A DNA stretch of 32,891 nucleotides from an uncultured Clostridia bacterium (GTDB taxonomy: Bacteria > Bacillota > Clostridia > Christensenellales > Aristaeellaceae). The number at the start of each line of letters is the position of its first letter. Position 1 is the first letter of the stretch. The DNA lies in the NCBI GenBank assembly GCA_946538615.1, contig CAMNGW010000009.1:1-32891 (forward strand), in the 5' to 3' direction. Below, piece after piece: positions 8,254 through 18,013 of this stretch. The notes under the pieces are model-generated. The model worked only from the letters and a program-made list of their open reading frames with translations, was not told the origin of the DNA and did no database searches. Position numbers and translations under genes: made by a program.

Positions 8254-11130
8254 TTATTGGGCTTTTACGGTGCGCTTTTTATAGTTCTTTACTGTCAGGA
8301 ATGCTCCGGTCAGGATCAGCGCGGCGCAGACGATATCTGCCACAAGCAGGATGATCTGCCACAGAGGCATGCCGTGCTGGGTGTGTTCTTCGTCATACGC
8401 CCAGCTGTTGACGGTGGTATAGAGAATGTTATGGGTCGCTTCGCGCATATAGATGACATTGGAGGCAGCTGTCTTGTCAGTGACCTGGTTGGGGCCGCCT
8501 GCAAAGGTGGAGAGCATGGCGTCGACGCCATTGGCGAGAGCTTCGTCAGCGTTCATGAAGCCATGGCCGTTATTGCGGAAGAAGTCGGAGACAACGAAGC
8601 CGCGGAAACCCCATTCATCGCGGAGCACGGTCTTCATCAGGGCGCTGGATTCGCCGACCCAGATGTTGCCCAGGTAGGCCCAGGATGCCATGACACCGGT
8701 CGCGCCGCCCTCTTTGACGGCAATTTCGAAAGGCCTGAGATAGATTTCACGCATGCTCTGCTCGGTGGCCCAGGCGCAGACCATTTTGCCGTTGCAGTCG
8801 TACATGGCATAGTGCTTGATGGTGGAGTACACGCCCTGCTCCGCAGCGCCGCGGACCGCATCGGCGGCCATAAAGCCGGCCAGGACGCCGTCTTCGGAGA
8901 AGTATTCATAGTTGCGGGCCGTGAAAGCTGAACGGTGGGTGTTCATGCCTGGCGCGTACCAGCCGGTGGATCCGAGCTCCTTGGCCATTTTTCCCATGGT
9001 GGTGCCCCATGCCTTGGCGAGGTCATGGCTCCATGTACAGGTGATGACAACCTCTACCGGGAAGCCGATGCTGCCGCCGCCGGTAAAGTTGTTATTGATG
9101 GCAGCCGGTCCGTCGGAGTCGACGTTCTGCACCTTCCCGATGGAAGGAATGGCGGGTGTCTGGTAGCCTGACAGGGCGATCATATCTGCCATTTCATTGA
9201 CGGTGAGCTGGTCAAGGAGCTTTACCCAGTCAGGGTCATCATAGGCCTTGCCGCGCATGGACAGAAGCTTCATGCCGTTGTTCTTGCCTGTGGTGGGCAT
9301 GGGGTCATCAGGACGGATGTACTTGTTGGGGTCATAATTGGCGTTGAGATGGTAGCCTTCGACATAGCGCTGGGCAAGGTTCAGGTCGGAGGGGTCAGCA
9401 GTGGCCTGCGCGTAATTGGCAAAGCCGTCCTTGCGGGAAAGATAGACAACGTCGCCCTGTGCGTCCTGGAGCACATTGACGGCAGCCTTGTCGTCGGAAG
9501 GACGGGGGTTGTTTTCGTTATAAACCACAGTTTCCGCTGCGGTATAGGTCTTCTCGTCCAGGACATGGTGCGAATCGCTGCGCACGGAGAGAATATAGTC
9601 GCCCTTTTCGAGGACATAGCAGCCCTCACCTTTTTCATCGTAGGCGGCGAGGTCCTCCACATGCAGAGAAATGGCCACAGTCTCGCTTTCACCGGGCTTG
9701 AGCAGGCCTGTCTTGGCATAGCGGACAAGATTGGCGCTTGCTTTCTCGATCCCGCCGTTGGTATAGGGCGGGTCAAAATAGACTTCGACAACATCCTTGC
9801 CGGGTACGCTGCCGGTATTTGTGACGGTGACATCAAAGGAGATGGTGCTGCCTTCGGTCTTCAGCTCAGACATGGACTGGGAGAAGCTGGTGTAGCTCAG
9901 GCCATAGCCGAAGGGGTACTGCACGGTGCTGTCATAGTCAATCAGGCCCTCCGTGGCAGCCGTCTCATAGAATTTATAACCCACATAGATGTTTTCGACA
10001 TAATTGATGAAAGCGGGGGCGTACTGTGTGGGGACGCCGGCGTTCATCCCGTCGACGGTCATATCCAGCATGTTGGCGTAATCGCGCTTTTCAGCATGGT
10101 TCCAGTAGGGCGTTTTTTTCATATCATAGACGAAGGTATCGTTCGTCTTGCCGGAGGGGTTGACTGTGCCCGCGAGAATGGAACCGAGGGCCCTGAAGCC
10201 GACGTTGCCGGGGCCCGGGGCCCAGATGACGCCGCGGATCTGGCTGTAGTCGCGCACAAAGCCGAGTTCAAAGGCATAAGCGCCGTTATAGACCAGGATG
10301 ACATTCTCAAAGTTTTCGCAGACAAGCCTGACCATATCTTTTTCGGTATGGTTGAGCTGCAGGTAATGCTCGCCGTCCTCAAAATCGGCATAGGCCTCGG
10401 AATTGTTCTGGTAGATCCCGCTGTCAGCCATGTTCTGAGGGATATCGTTATGGCCCTCACCGGCCATGCGGGAGATGACGATGACAGCTGTATCTGAGTA
10501 AGCCTTCGCCTGATTGAGAAGATCCTCGGTATAGCTGGCGGCAGGCGGTTCAGGCAGGTTCCAGTTCTGGGAGGTGATGGAGACCGCGGCACGGTTCTCA
10601 GCGTAGGCCCTGTAGAAGCTGACGAGGTCCTCATTGATGGAAAATCCGGCCTCTTTGATGCCGTCCATCAGGGAAACGATAGGATAGAGGTCGTTGATGC
10701 CGCCGGAACCTGCGCCGCCATAGACCGGATTGGTGGAGGCCCAGCCGAACAGGTTCAGCTTTTTGCCTTTTTCAAGGGGCAGGGCACCGTCGTTTTCCAG
10801 CATGACAAAGCCTTCCTCGGCGATGCGCAGGGCAACGTCCTCCGCTTCCTTTGTGAGGGCATCGCTCAGGTGGGTAGCCGCCTCACTGCCGCCCACCAGG
10901 CTCAGGAGCGCGGACATGGGCCCAAGGCAGACAAGGTTGACCACAAGAAGAAGAGCAAGACATGTGGTCAGCCAGGTGGCGGAACGCACAAGCTTTTTCT
11001 TGGAAGGGGACTGCTTTTTCACACAGACAGTGATGACGATCGCGGCAATGAGCACAAGGCCTATGGCAATCAGGTAGGGCGTCAGGCCCTGCAGGACACC
11101 AATAAGGTCTTCCATTTCGAAAGTAATCAT
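8254..11130 (-). CDS. Membrane-anchored glycoside hydrolase family 3 protein with permuted domain order
   Basis: ATG at 11130 with AGGAGA RBS; N-terminal TM segments (LTPYLIAIGLVLIAAIVITVCV; WLTTCLALLLVVNLVCL), then C-domain-like/FnIII region (YPFGYGLSYTSF), then TIM-barrel-like region (DSDGPAAI, STIKHYAMYD, REIYLRPFEIAVKEGGA, GFRGFVVSDFF), then a C-terminal TM. Confidence 0.88.
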   Translation of the reverse strand: MITFEMEDLIGVLQGLTPYLIAIGLVLIAAIVITVCVKKQSPSKKKLVRSATWLTTCLALLLVVNLVCLGPMSALLSLVGGSEAATHLSDALTKEAEDVALRIAEEGFVMLENDGALPLEKGKKLNLFGWASTNPVYGGAGSGGINDLYPIVSLMDGIKEAGFSINEDLVSFYRAYAENRAAVSITSQNWNLPEPPAASYTEDLLNQAKAYSDTAVIVISRMAGEGHNDIPQNMADSGIYQNNSEAYADFEDGEHYLQLNHTEKDMVRLVCENFENVILVYNGAYAFELGFVRDYSQIRGVIWAPGPGNVGFRALGSILAGTVNPSGKTNDTFVYDMKKTPYWNHAEKRDYANMLDMTVDGMNAGVPTQYAPAFINYVENIYVGYKFYETAATEGLIDYDSTVQYPFGYGLSYTSFSQSMSELKTEGSTISFDVTVTNTGSVPGKDVVEVYFDPPYTNGGIEKASANLVRYAKTGLLKPGESETVAISLHVEDLAAYDEKGEGCYVLEKGDYILSVRSDSHHVLDEKTYTAAETVVYNENNPRPSDDKAAVNVLQDAQGDVVYLSRKDGFANYAQATADPSDLNLAQRYVEGYHLNANYDPNKYIRPDDPMPTTGKNNGMKLLSMRGKAYDDPDWVKLLDQLTVNEMADMIALSGYQTPAIPSIGKVQNVDSDGPAAINNNFTGGGSIGFPVEVVITCTWSHDLAKAWGTTMGKMAKELGSTGWYAPGMNTHRSAFTARNYEYFSEDGVLAGFMAADAVRGAAEQGVYSTIKHYAMYDCNGKMVCAWATEQSMREIYLRPFEIAVKEGGATGVMASWAYLGNIWVGESSALMKTVLRDEWGFRGFVVSDFFRNNGHGFMNADEALANGVDAMLSTFAGGPNQVTDKTAASNVIYMREATHNILYTTVNSWAYDEEHTQHGMPLWQIILLVADIVCAALILTGAFLTVKNYKKRTVKAQ

Positions 11131-11241
11131 GGCACTTCTCCTTTTATAAAACAGTTGATGCAAAGGCGTCTGCCTTATGGGTACAGGATAGGGAAAAGCG
11201 GGCCGGATTTCAGTACACTTTTGGAAAAAGAAGTCAAGTTC

Positions 11242-11270
11242 TGGACAGAATGGGAAAAAATGTCTACAAT
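11242..11270 (+). promoter_or_regulatory. Sigma-A-like promoter for TetR-family gene
   Basis: TGGACA-17 nt-TACAAT. Confidence 0.65.
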
Positions 11271-11312
11271 TCTTCCGGATACGACACATCAGGAACGTGG
11301 GAGGTGCAGGAA

Positions 11313-11936
11313 GTGGCGGACAACCGGACAAAGATCACCAGAGCGGCCATTAAGGACGGCATGCTGGACCTGATGGCGAAGACGCCGTTTCAGTTTATTA
11401 CCGTGGCCGCTCTGTGCCGGGAGGCAGGTGTGGGCCGCGCGACCTTTTATACCCATTACACAGGCCTTATGGATGTGATCGACGAGCTTGCAGATGATGC
11501 CATTCAGGCAGCTGAGCGCACGGGGACGGGCTCTTATCAGGCTGTCTCTGCCCTGGCGGGGACCATGCGGGAATCTGAGGATGCCCGCGAACTGGAGAAG
11601 CACATGAATATGCTTCCCCTTTGCCAGCGCGTGGCGGACCATCCCAGGTACCATGTGCTGTTCAGGGACGACTTTGTCTCAGAATACATCATCATGCGGG
11701 TCTTCCGCAGCGAGAGGCCGGAGGCCGTGGCGTTCCTCATGGGACAGTGCGGGCTGACGGAGGAAGTGGCGGAGAAAATGTTCCTTTTCTGTGTGATGGG
11801 GGCCCATGCCGTGAACCGTTCTCTGGGCTGGGAGAAAAATGACGTATGGTACGAGGTCCAGAAAGCGCTCCTGACTTATCTGGACGGAGGCAATGAGGCG
11901 CTCATGCAGCAGAACCGGAAAAGGAAAAACAAATAA
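11313..11936 (+). CDS. TetR/AcrR family transcriptional regulator
   Basis: N-terminal HTH: RTKITRAAIKDGMLDLMAKTPFQFITVAALCREAGVGRATFYTHYTGLMDVIDEL. GTG at 11313 with GGGAGG RBS chosen because the ATG at 11250 lies inside the predicted promoter. Confidence 0.85.
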   Translation: MADNRTKITRAAIKDGMLDLMAKTPFQFITVAALCREAGVGRATFYTHYTGLMDVIDELADDAIQAAERTGTGSYQAVSALAGTMRESEDARELEKHMNMLPLCQRVADHPRYHVLFRDDFVSEYIIMRVFRSERPEAVAFLMGQCGLTEEVAEKMFLFCVMGAHAVNRSLGWEKNDVWYEVQKALLTYLDGGNEALMQQNRKRKNK

Positions 11937-11954
11937 GAAAGCAAGGGGAAAAGT

Positions 11955-13856
11955 ATGCGGCAGTTTCTGGCTACTCTTATGATCTGCATCTGTCTGACGG
12001 CCCTGGGCACGGCCCGGTCCGAACTGTATGTCAGAGAGGTGGATGGCCTCAGCGAGGATTTTTTTCTGGGCATGGATGTCTCTTCCGTGCTCGCCGAGGA
12101 AGCGGCGGGCGTGAAGTACCGGGATGAAAACGGGGTGGAAAAGGACCTGTTTGAAATTCTCCGGGACAGTGGGGTGAACCTGATCCGGGTGAGGGTCTGG
12201 AACAATCCCTTCGATATGCAGGGCTTCAGCTATGGCGGGGGCAACAATGACATTCTCACCGCCGTGGAGATCGGAAAACGCGCCGGGGCCTTCGGGCTCC
12301 CGCTGCTGGTGGATTTCCATTATTCTGATTTCTGGGCGGACCCGGGGAAACAGATGGTGCCCAAAGCCTGGAAAGGGCTTGGAATCAAAGAAAAGGCAGA
12401 GGCCCTGTATGATTTTACCAGGGACTGCCTTGAACAGCTGAAAGAGGCCGGCGTTGAGGTGGCAATGGTCCAGGTCGGCAATGAGACCAACGGCAGGATG
12501 TGCGGGGAGAAAATCTGGAAGAACATTGTCTATCACCTTATGGCCTCCGGGATCCGTGCTGTGCGGGAGGTCTATCCTTCCGCGCTGACGGCTGTCCATT
12601 TTGCCAATCCCGAAAACGCGGAGAGCTACCTGAGCTACGCCTCCAAGCTGGCCTATTACAATCTGGACTATGACGTGTTCGGCACCAGCTACTACCCCTA
12701 CTGGCACGGGACACTGGACAACCTGAAAAACGTGCTTGGTCAGATCCGGGAGCAGTACGGGAAAGAAGTGATGGTCCTTGAGACCAGCTATGCCTATACC
12801 CTTGAGGACGGGGATTTCAGCCCGAACACCATAGGAGAAAACGGGGGATATGAGACTCCCTGGCCGGTGACTGTGCAGGGCCAGGCCAATGAACTGCGAG
12901 ACGTTGCGGACGCAGTGCATGCCATAGGCGGCATCGGGGTGTGCTGGTGGGAAGGCGCATGGGTACCTGTGGGACGGACGGATTATGAGGAGAACAGCCT
13001 GAAATGGGAGACCTACGGAGCCGGCTGGGCATCGAGCTATGCCGGTGAATATGATCCTGATGACGCAGGGAAATATTACGGGGGCTGTGCGTGTGACAAC
13101 CAGGCGATGTTCGATTTTGACGGAAAAGCGCTGCCCTCGCTTCAGGTGTTCCGCCTCCTCCGGGAAGGACAGCATGTCCCGCTTGTGCCGGACGCACTGG
13201 AAACGGTCTCCCTGACGGCAGATGTTTCAGAGTCCGTCGTGCTTCCCACGACCGTTTTTGCCGTGATGAACGATGGGAGCCGTGAAGAAATTCCTGTAGT
13301 CTGGGACGATTTTACCGTGCCTGAAGGGCCTGCCAGTTTTTCCGTCAGAGGAGAGGCACAGGGCATGGAGGCCCTGGCACAGATCAGGACGGTCTACCGC
13401 AATTACCTGACGGATGGCGACTTTGAGGACCAGAGCGCGGACAGGGCCTGGATGACAGACAACTTTGGCGGGACACAGGAGCTTTGGGTTGAGGAAAAGA
13501 AATCGGACTCCCTCAGCGGCACAAGGCACTACCATTTCTACAGCGCACCGGCGGACAGCGTGGGTTTTGAACTCTATCAGTCCGTTGAGCATCTCGCAAA
13601 GGGGACCTATGCCTTTGAAGTCTCCCTCATGGGCGGCGATGCCGGGGAGTATGAGGCATATGCCTTTATCGAGACAGACGGTGAGGTGGCCGGAAAGGCG
13701 GACCTTGCCATTACCTCCTGGAACCAGTGGCACCATGCAGTGTGCACGGCCCAGATCCCGGAAGGGAAGGCTGTACGCGTCGGCGTCCGCGTGGTATGCC
13801 ATGGCGCGGGCGCATGGGGCAAGATCGATGATGCGGCCCTGACAAGAGTGCCGTAA
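11955..13856 (+). CDS. Secreted arabinogalactan endo-beta-1,4-galactanase (GH53) with Ig-like linker and C-terminal carbohydrate-binding-like module
   Basis: Signal peptide; FFLGMDVSSVLAEEAAGVKYRDENG, DSGVNLIRVRVWNNP, VDFHYSDFWADPGKQ, VQVGNETNG, VLETSYAYT; Big_4-like LPTTVFAVMNDGSREEIPVVWD; C-term NYLTDGDFED...WNQWHHAV (CBM61-like). Confidence 0.93.
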   Translation: MRQFLATLMICICLTALGTARSELYVREVDGLSEDFFLGMDVSSVLAEEAAGVKYRDENGVEKDLFEILRDSGVNLIRVRVWNNPFDMQGFSYGGGNNDILTAVEIGKRAGAFGLPLLVDFHYSDFWADPGKQMVPKAWKGLGIKEKAEALYDFTRDCLEQLKEAGVEVAMVQVGNETNGRMCGEKIWKNIVYHLMASGIRAVREVYPSALTAVHFANPENAESYLSYASKLAYYNLDYDVFGTSYYPYWHGTLDNLKNVLGQIREQYGKEVMVLETSYAYTLEDGDFSPNTIGENGGYETPWPVTVQGQANELRDVADAVHAIGGIGVCWWEGAWVPVGRTDYEENSLKWETYGAGWASSYAGEYDPDDAGKYYGGCACDNQAMFDFDGKALPSLQVFRLLREGQHVPLVPDALETVSLTADVSESVVLPTTVFAVMNDGSREEIPVVWDDFTVPEGPASFSVRGEAQGMEALAQIRTVYRNYLTDGDFEDQSADRAWMTDNFGGTQELWVEEKKSDSLSGTRHYHFYSAPADSVGFELYQSVEHLAKGTYAFEVSLMGGDAGEYEAYAFIETDGEVAGKADLAITSWNQWHHAVCTAQIPEGKAVRVGVRVVCHGAGAWGKIDDAALTRVP

Positions 13857-13860
13857 CCAA

Positions 13861-13886
13861 AAAAAGGACCCGGGAGGGTCCTTTTT
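13861..13886. terminator. Bidirectional intrinsic terminator
   Basis: AAAAAGGACCC-GGGA-GGGTCCTTTTT. Confidence 0.92.
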
Positions 13887-13889
13887 GTA

Positions 13890-15152
13890 TCAGGCCTGAA
13901 TGCCCGTGATGGAGAGCGGGTCAAGACGCGTGACAGCGGGGATCAGACGGGTATCATACTGTCTGAGCTCACGGGAGAAGGAGAGATGCGTTTCCATCAT
14001 GTTCCCGGAGACAGAGCCGCCGGAGACGGGTGTAACGCCGTTTTCGTCATGGAGGTAGCCCAGGCGGATCTCGCCAAAGATGTCGCCGGTAAGCGGATCG
14101 ACCTGAAAGTCAGAAAACTCCACAACTTCAAGACAGGGGGAGGCATAGAGGGACTGGGCGTCCTGCTCTGAGCCGTCCACGCGGAAATTGGAAGCGATGA
14201 ATGTATGGTCAAGCTTCAGGTACTGGCTGAACTGCCTTGATCCCCAGAAGGCGGCGGCTTTGCCGGAGACAATCACGGGAAGGTCATGGACAGGGGCGCC
14301 CTCGGCGTCGAAAGAACTGTTGTGTGAGCTGTTGGGAAGGTACGCACAGGCTGTGATGTTCAGCGGCGCATCTGTGACGGTCTGTCCGATTTCCCAGTCG
14401 CTCATTCTCTGGTATTTCATGGCCGTAGTCATGCGGGATATAAAATAATCGTAGACTTCTGTGGCCGCTGAGGTGGAGAGAATAACCGGTACGGAGCCAA
14501 GCTGGGGCGTGGGGCTGGTGCGCAGACGGTCCCGGCCGAATTTCAGGGTCTCCGTGATGTCCCGGAGAAGCCCCTCCCGGTCGCATGTGCCGGAGGTGTA
14601 GATCCTGTAAAGCTCAATCTCATGATCGTCCTTGCGGGCGTTGACAACGACCTCGAGCATGCTGTCGGGTGCCGTCTCTGTGAGGTCAATGCCATTGGAG
14701 TTCATGTAGTGCCTGGTATTCACATTGACAAAGATTTCGTAGGAGTTGATGTCCTCGCTGGCCGTCTCAGGGATGGAAGTCAGGCAGGTCAGGAACTCGG
14801 TGGCCATCTGTGACACGTCACATGCGGGGAAGGTGACGGTCACAGGAGATGGGAAATTGAGGGAGTAAACAGGGTTCTTCACCAGAGAGGCCTGATTGAG
14901 GAGCATGGCGACCTGGTCGCTGATTTCTTTTTCGGTGGCTGTCTCATGGATCTCACAGGACGCGGAACCGATGCTCTGCCCGTCGCCGCTGGTCAGGTAG
15001 ACTTTGAGATGGGTGTGGGTGACCTGGCGGACGCGGTGCTGGTCAAGATTGTGACGGATGAAATAGAATTCCCAGCCCTCGGTGCGGACTTCTGTGACTT
15101 CCCAGGCACTGGCCTGTGAAGCTTTCAGGATGGGAAGAAGATATTGATTCAT
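13890..15152 (-). CDS. TldD/PmbA family metalloprotease-related protein (TldE-like subunit)
   Basis: Lies immediately downstream of a TldD-like gene in the same orientation; C-terminal pattern (GEIRLGYLHDENG...GGSVSGNMMETHLSFSRE) consistent with PmbA/TldE C-domain; no HExxxH. Confidence 0.8.
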   Translation of the reverse strand: MNQYLLPILKASQASAWEVTEVRTEGWEFYFIRHNLDQHRVRQVTHTHLKVYLTSGDGQSIGSASCEIHETATEKEISDQVAMLLNQASLVKNPVYSLNFPSPVTVTFPACDVSQMATEFLTCLTSIPETASEDINSYEIFVNVNTRHYMNSNGIDLTETAPDSMLEVVVNARKDDHEIELYRIYTSGTCDREGLLRDITETLKFGRDRLRTSPTPQLGSVPVILSTSAATEVYDYFISRMTTAMKYQRMSDWEIGQTVTDAPLNITACAYLPNSSHNSSFDAEGAPVHDLPVIVSGKAAAFWGSRQFSQYLKLDHTFIASNFRVDGSEQDAQSLYASPCLEVVEFSDFQVDPLTGDIFGEIRLGYLHDENGVTPVSGGSVSGNMMETHLSFSRELRQYDTRLIPAVTRLDPLSITGIQA

Positions 15153-15178
15153 GGGGATCCTCCTTGTGTCGTGTTGTA

Positions 15179-16612
15179 TCAGCCGAGTCTGGCAATGGTT
15201 TTCAGGCAGGGGCCGCCGTCAGCCACTTTGACCCATTCCTTGTGGCCCTTCCCGCAGCCGCCGCTCCCGAAGACCTCGCGGTCGCTGGATACCATGGAGA
15301 TATTGCCCAGGAGGTCCGGAACATAGCCGGTCATGATCAGCGGAGAAACGACCTTGCCCGTGAGCTGGCCGTCGCGGATCTCATATCCCCTCTCCACGAT
15401 GCACTGGATGCCCCAGTGCTTGGGGTCCTCCATACCGCTCTGCATGCCTCGCAGGAGATAGCCGTGGGAGACGGAGCGGATCATTTCATCAAGGGTGGAC
15501 TCACCTGAATCAAAGAGCGTATTGGTCATGCGGGTATACACTTTGTGTTCGAAGTTTTCCCGTTTGCCGTTGCCGGTGGGTTTTGTGGAAAGGCGCAGGG
15601 CAGAGAGGGCATCGCAGATGCCTGTCCTGAGGATGCCGTGATCGATTTCTGTCACGTCGCCTGCAGGCGTACCCTCATCGTCAAATGCGTAAGAGGTCAC
15701 ATTGACAGCACACTGTGCGCCTTCGTGCATGGTGACAAGGTCAGAGCCGACACGCTTGCCGATGTAGGCTTTGCCCAGTGCGCGGTCCTTGACGAACATG
15801 TCCATCTCGACCCCGTGCCCGAAGGCTTCATGGGCGATGAGACCAGTGACCTCCGGTGTGGTGATCACTTCATATTCGCCGGGCTCGACACGGTCCGCGC
15901 GCAGGATGTCCCTGACAACGGAAAGGGCCTCATCAAGCTTGCCGGGAAGCGTACGGAAAAGCTCAGGACCTTCGCGCCCTGAGACAGAGACGTGGGTATA
16001 GGCGTGCTTGCCGTTTTCCACTGCAACGGGGATCACAGACCCCTCAGAGTACACATAGCTCTGCCGGAGGTCCCGGTTCGCGGAAAGGAACATTTTGGAG
16101 ATGTGCGTGGACTGGGCGATCAGGCGGCAGTCCACCAGCTTATCTTCCTTGGCCATGGCGCTGTCAGACACGGAGGAAAGCTGCGCTATGAGGGCATCCT
16201 GGCTGGTTGTCTCCGGCAGGCTTTCGCAGGGGAACTCGCAGAAAAGCTCCAGCGGTTCATCTTCAAGGCAGGGTGTGTCATAGATCTTTGTGCCGCATGC
16301 CCTGAGGACGGCGAGCTGGGACGAAAAGGCCTTTGTGGCACGCCCGGCAATCGATTCAGGGGACGTGGGGTCAAAGTCATTAAAAGCAAACTCGGCATAA
16401 AGACCGTCTTTGCACACCCGGATGACATTGCCCCGTTCTGTGGTCATGGTGGCGTTTGTGACGCTTTTGGCATGCTGCCCGATCTGGATACGCCAGCCCA
16501 CAGAATCGGTTGAAAGAAGACTGACATAGTCATAATCGGCTTTCAGCAGGGTGATGACCTGTTTCATACAGCCGGCTATGGAAGTAAGATAGGAAGAAAA
16601 AGGTGCGTTCAT
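15179..16612 (-). CDS. TldD family metalloprotease (active-site subunit)
   Basis: LIAHEAFGHGVEMD (HExxxH), GTPAGDVTEIDHGIL, TRMTNTLFDSGESTLDEMI, GGCGKGHKEWVKVADGGP. Start uncertain: 16612 (MNAPFSS) or 16678. Confidence 0.88.
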   Translation of the reverse strand: MNAPFSSYLTSIAGCMKQVITLLKADYDYVSLLSTDSVGWRIQIGQHAKSVTNATMTTERGNVIRVCKDGLYAEFAFNDFDPTSPESIAGRATKAFSSQLAVLRACGTKIYDTPCLEDEPLELFCEFPCESLPETTSQDALIAQLSSVSDSAMAKEDKLVDCRLIAQSTHISKMFLSANRDLRQSYVYSEGSVIPVAVENGKHAYTHVSVSGREGPELFRTLPGKLDEALSVVRDILRADRVEPGEYEVITTPEVTGLIAHEAFGHGVEMDMFVKDRALGKAYIGKRVGSDLVTMHEGAQCAVNVTSYAFDDEGTPAGDVTEIDHGILRTGICDALSALRLSTKPTGNGKRENFEHKVYTRMTNTLFDSGESTLDEMIRSVSHGYLLRGMQSGMEDPKHWGIQCIVERGYEIRDGQLTGKVVSPLIMTGYVPDLLGNISMVSSDREVFGSGGCGKGHKEWVKVADGGPCLKTIARLG

Positions 16613-16739
16613 AATCCATTTAATCCTTTGACTTTGATAGAAAACAGCCTTGGCGGTTTCCAGGGAAAGAGGATACATGGGTCAGGACGGCCTGTCAAGG
16701 CTGGCAGAATGTCTGCATGGCGGCGCGTGAATTTGAGTC

Positions 16740-16769
16740 TTGACGCATGAAAAATGGGAATGGTATAAT
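16740..16769 (+). promoter_or_regulatory. Strong sigma-A-like promoter with extended -10 for the YebC gene
   Basis: TTGACG-18 nt-TATAAT, with TGG preceding the -10. Confidence 0.8.
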
Positions 16770-16816
16770 ACCGTGTTCATTTTTGTATTGTGTCCAGTTT
16801 TCAGGAGGGATTTTTC

Positions 16817-17563
16817 ATGTCAGGTCATTCCAAGTGGCATAACATACAGGCCAAAAAAGGTAAGGCGGACGCAGCGCGCGGTGCAATTTTTACCAAGATT
16901 GGCCGCGAGATCGCCATTGCTGTGCGCGAAGGCGGTGCCAACCCGGAATCCAACGGCAAACTCCGCGATGTCATCGCGAAGGCGAAAGCCAATAATATGC
17001 CAAACGACAACATTCAGCGTTCGATCAAGAAGGCCAGCGGTGAACTGTCCAATGTTGTTTATGAACAGATCACGTATGAAGGATATGCCCCGGGCGGCGT
17101 GGCCGTGATCGTGGAGACCATGACCGACAACCGCAACCGTACGGCCAGCGATATCCGTCACTGCTTTGCCAAAAATGACGGCAACCTGGGCACAACTGGC
17201 TCAGTGAGCTTCATGTTTGATGAAAAGGGACTTATGGTTGTCGAGCGCACACCCGGTACGGACGAGGATGAGATGATGATGCTCGCATTGGATGCAGGCG
17301 CAGAGGATGTCAAGGCCCTTGATGACGCTTTTGAAATCTACACAGCCCCCAATGATTTCTCCACTGTCCGTGAAGCGCTTGAAAAGCAGGGCCTGTCCTT
17401 CCTGTCGGCGGAAGTGCAGATGATCCCCCAGAACACGGTTGCAGTCGAAGATCCTGACACGCTGGTGAAGATCCAGAAGCTGCTGGATATGCTTGAAGAA
17501 AACGATGACGTTCAGAATGTGTTCCATAACGCAGAGCTTCCCGATGAGGAAGAGGACGACTGA
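16817..17563 (+). CDS. YebC/PmpR family DNA-binding protein
   Basis: [40 protein letters not shown]...[40 protein letters not shown]. Confidence 0.97.
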   Translation: MSGHSKWHNIQAKKGKADAARGAIFTKIGREIAIAVREGGANPESNGKLRDVIAKAKANNMPNDNIQRSIKKASGELSNVVYEQITYEGYAPGGVAVIVETMTDNRNRTASDIRHCFAKNDGNLGTTGSVSFMFDEKGLMVVERTPGTDEDEMMMLALDAGAEDVKALDDAFEIYTAPNDFSTVREALEKQGLSFLSAEVQMIPQNTVAVEDPDTLVKIQKLLDMLEENDDVQNVFHNAELPDEEEDD

Positions 17564-17567
17564 TAAC

Positions 17568-17595
17568 AAAGGATGCGGAAGTCCGCATCCTTTTT
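17568..17595 (+). terminator. Intrinsic terminator
   Basis: AAAGGATGCGGA-AG-TCCGCATCCTTTTT. Confidence 0.9.
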
Positions 17596-17613
17596 ATGAA
17601 AGGTGGAGAAACA

Positions 17614-17946
17614 ATGAAAGGACACGTCATGCACCATGCAGATTCCCATCTCATTGATCTGGGCGGAGGGACGACCCGCCGGATCCTGGCTTACAATGAT
17701 GACCTTATGGCTGTAGAGGTTGGCTTTGAAGTCGGCGCAGAAGGGGCTGTGCATACCCACCCGCATACTCAGATGAGCTATGTGCTTGAGGGCCGGTTCA
17801 TCTATTCTGTGGAGGGTGAGGAAACGGAGCTCAGGAAAGGGGACTCCATCGTGGTGCCCTCCGGCCTTGCGCACGGCACGAAGTGCCTTGAAGCCGGCGC
17901 CCTGCTGGATGTCTTCAACCCCAAGCGCGACGACTTCCTGAAGTGA
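17614..17946 (+). CDS. Cupin domain protein
   Basis: EGAVHTHPHTQMSYVLEGRFIYSVEGEETELRKGDSIVVPSGLAHG; GGTGGAG RBS. Confidence 0.9.
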   Translation: MKGHVMHHADSHLIDLGGGTTRRILAYNDDLMAVEVGFEVGAEGAVHTHPHTQMSYVLEGRFIYSVEGEETELRKGDSIVVPSGLAHGTKCLEAGALLDVFNPKRDDFLK

Positions 17947-17966
17947 GATGTCACTGAGACAGAATG

Positions 17967-17998
17967 CAAAAACACCAGCGTGACAGCTGGTGTTTTTG
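17967..17998. terminator. Bidirectional intrinsic terminator
   Basis: CAAAAACACCAGC-GTGACA-GCTGGTGTTTTTG. Confidence 0.9.
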
Positions 17999-18013
17999 AT
18001 TGCATAAACAGGG

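Noticed and set aside
9349-10497. 382-aa plus-strand ORF inside the GH3 gene
   Set aside because: Antisense shadow of a well-supported GH3 coding region.
11130-11220. Minus-strand promoter for GH3 (TTGACT at 11232-11237)
   Set aside because: The -35 is good, but the best -10 at suitable spacing matches only about 2/6 positions, so not listed.
11679-13175. 498-aa minus-strand ORF opposite TetR and GH53
   Set aside because: Crosses two clear plus-strand genes and has no recognisable domain.
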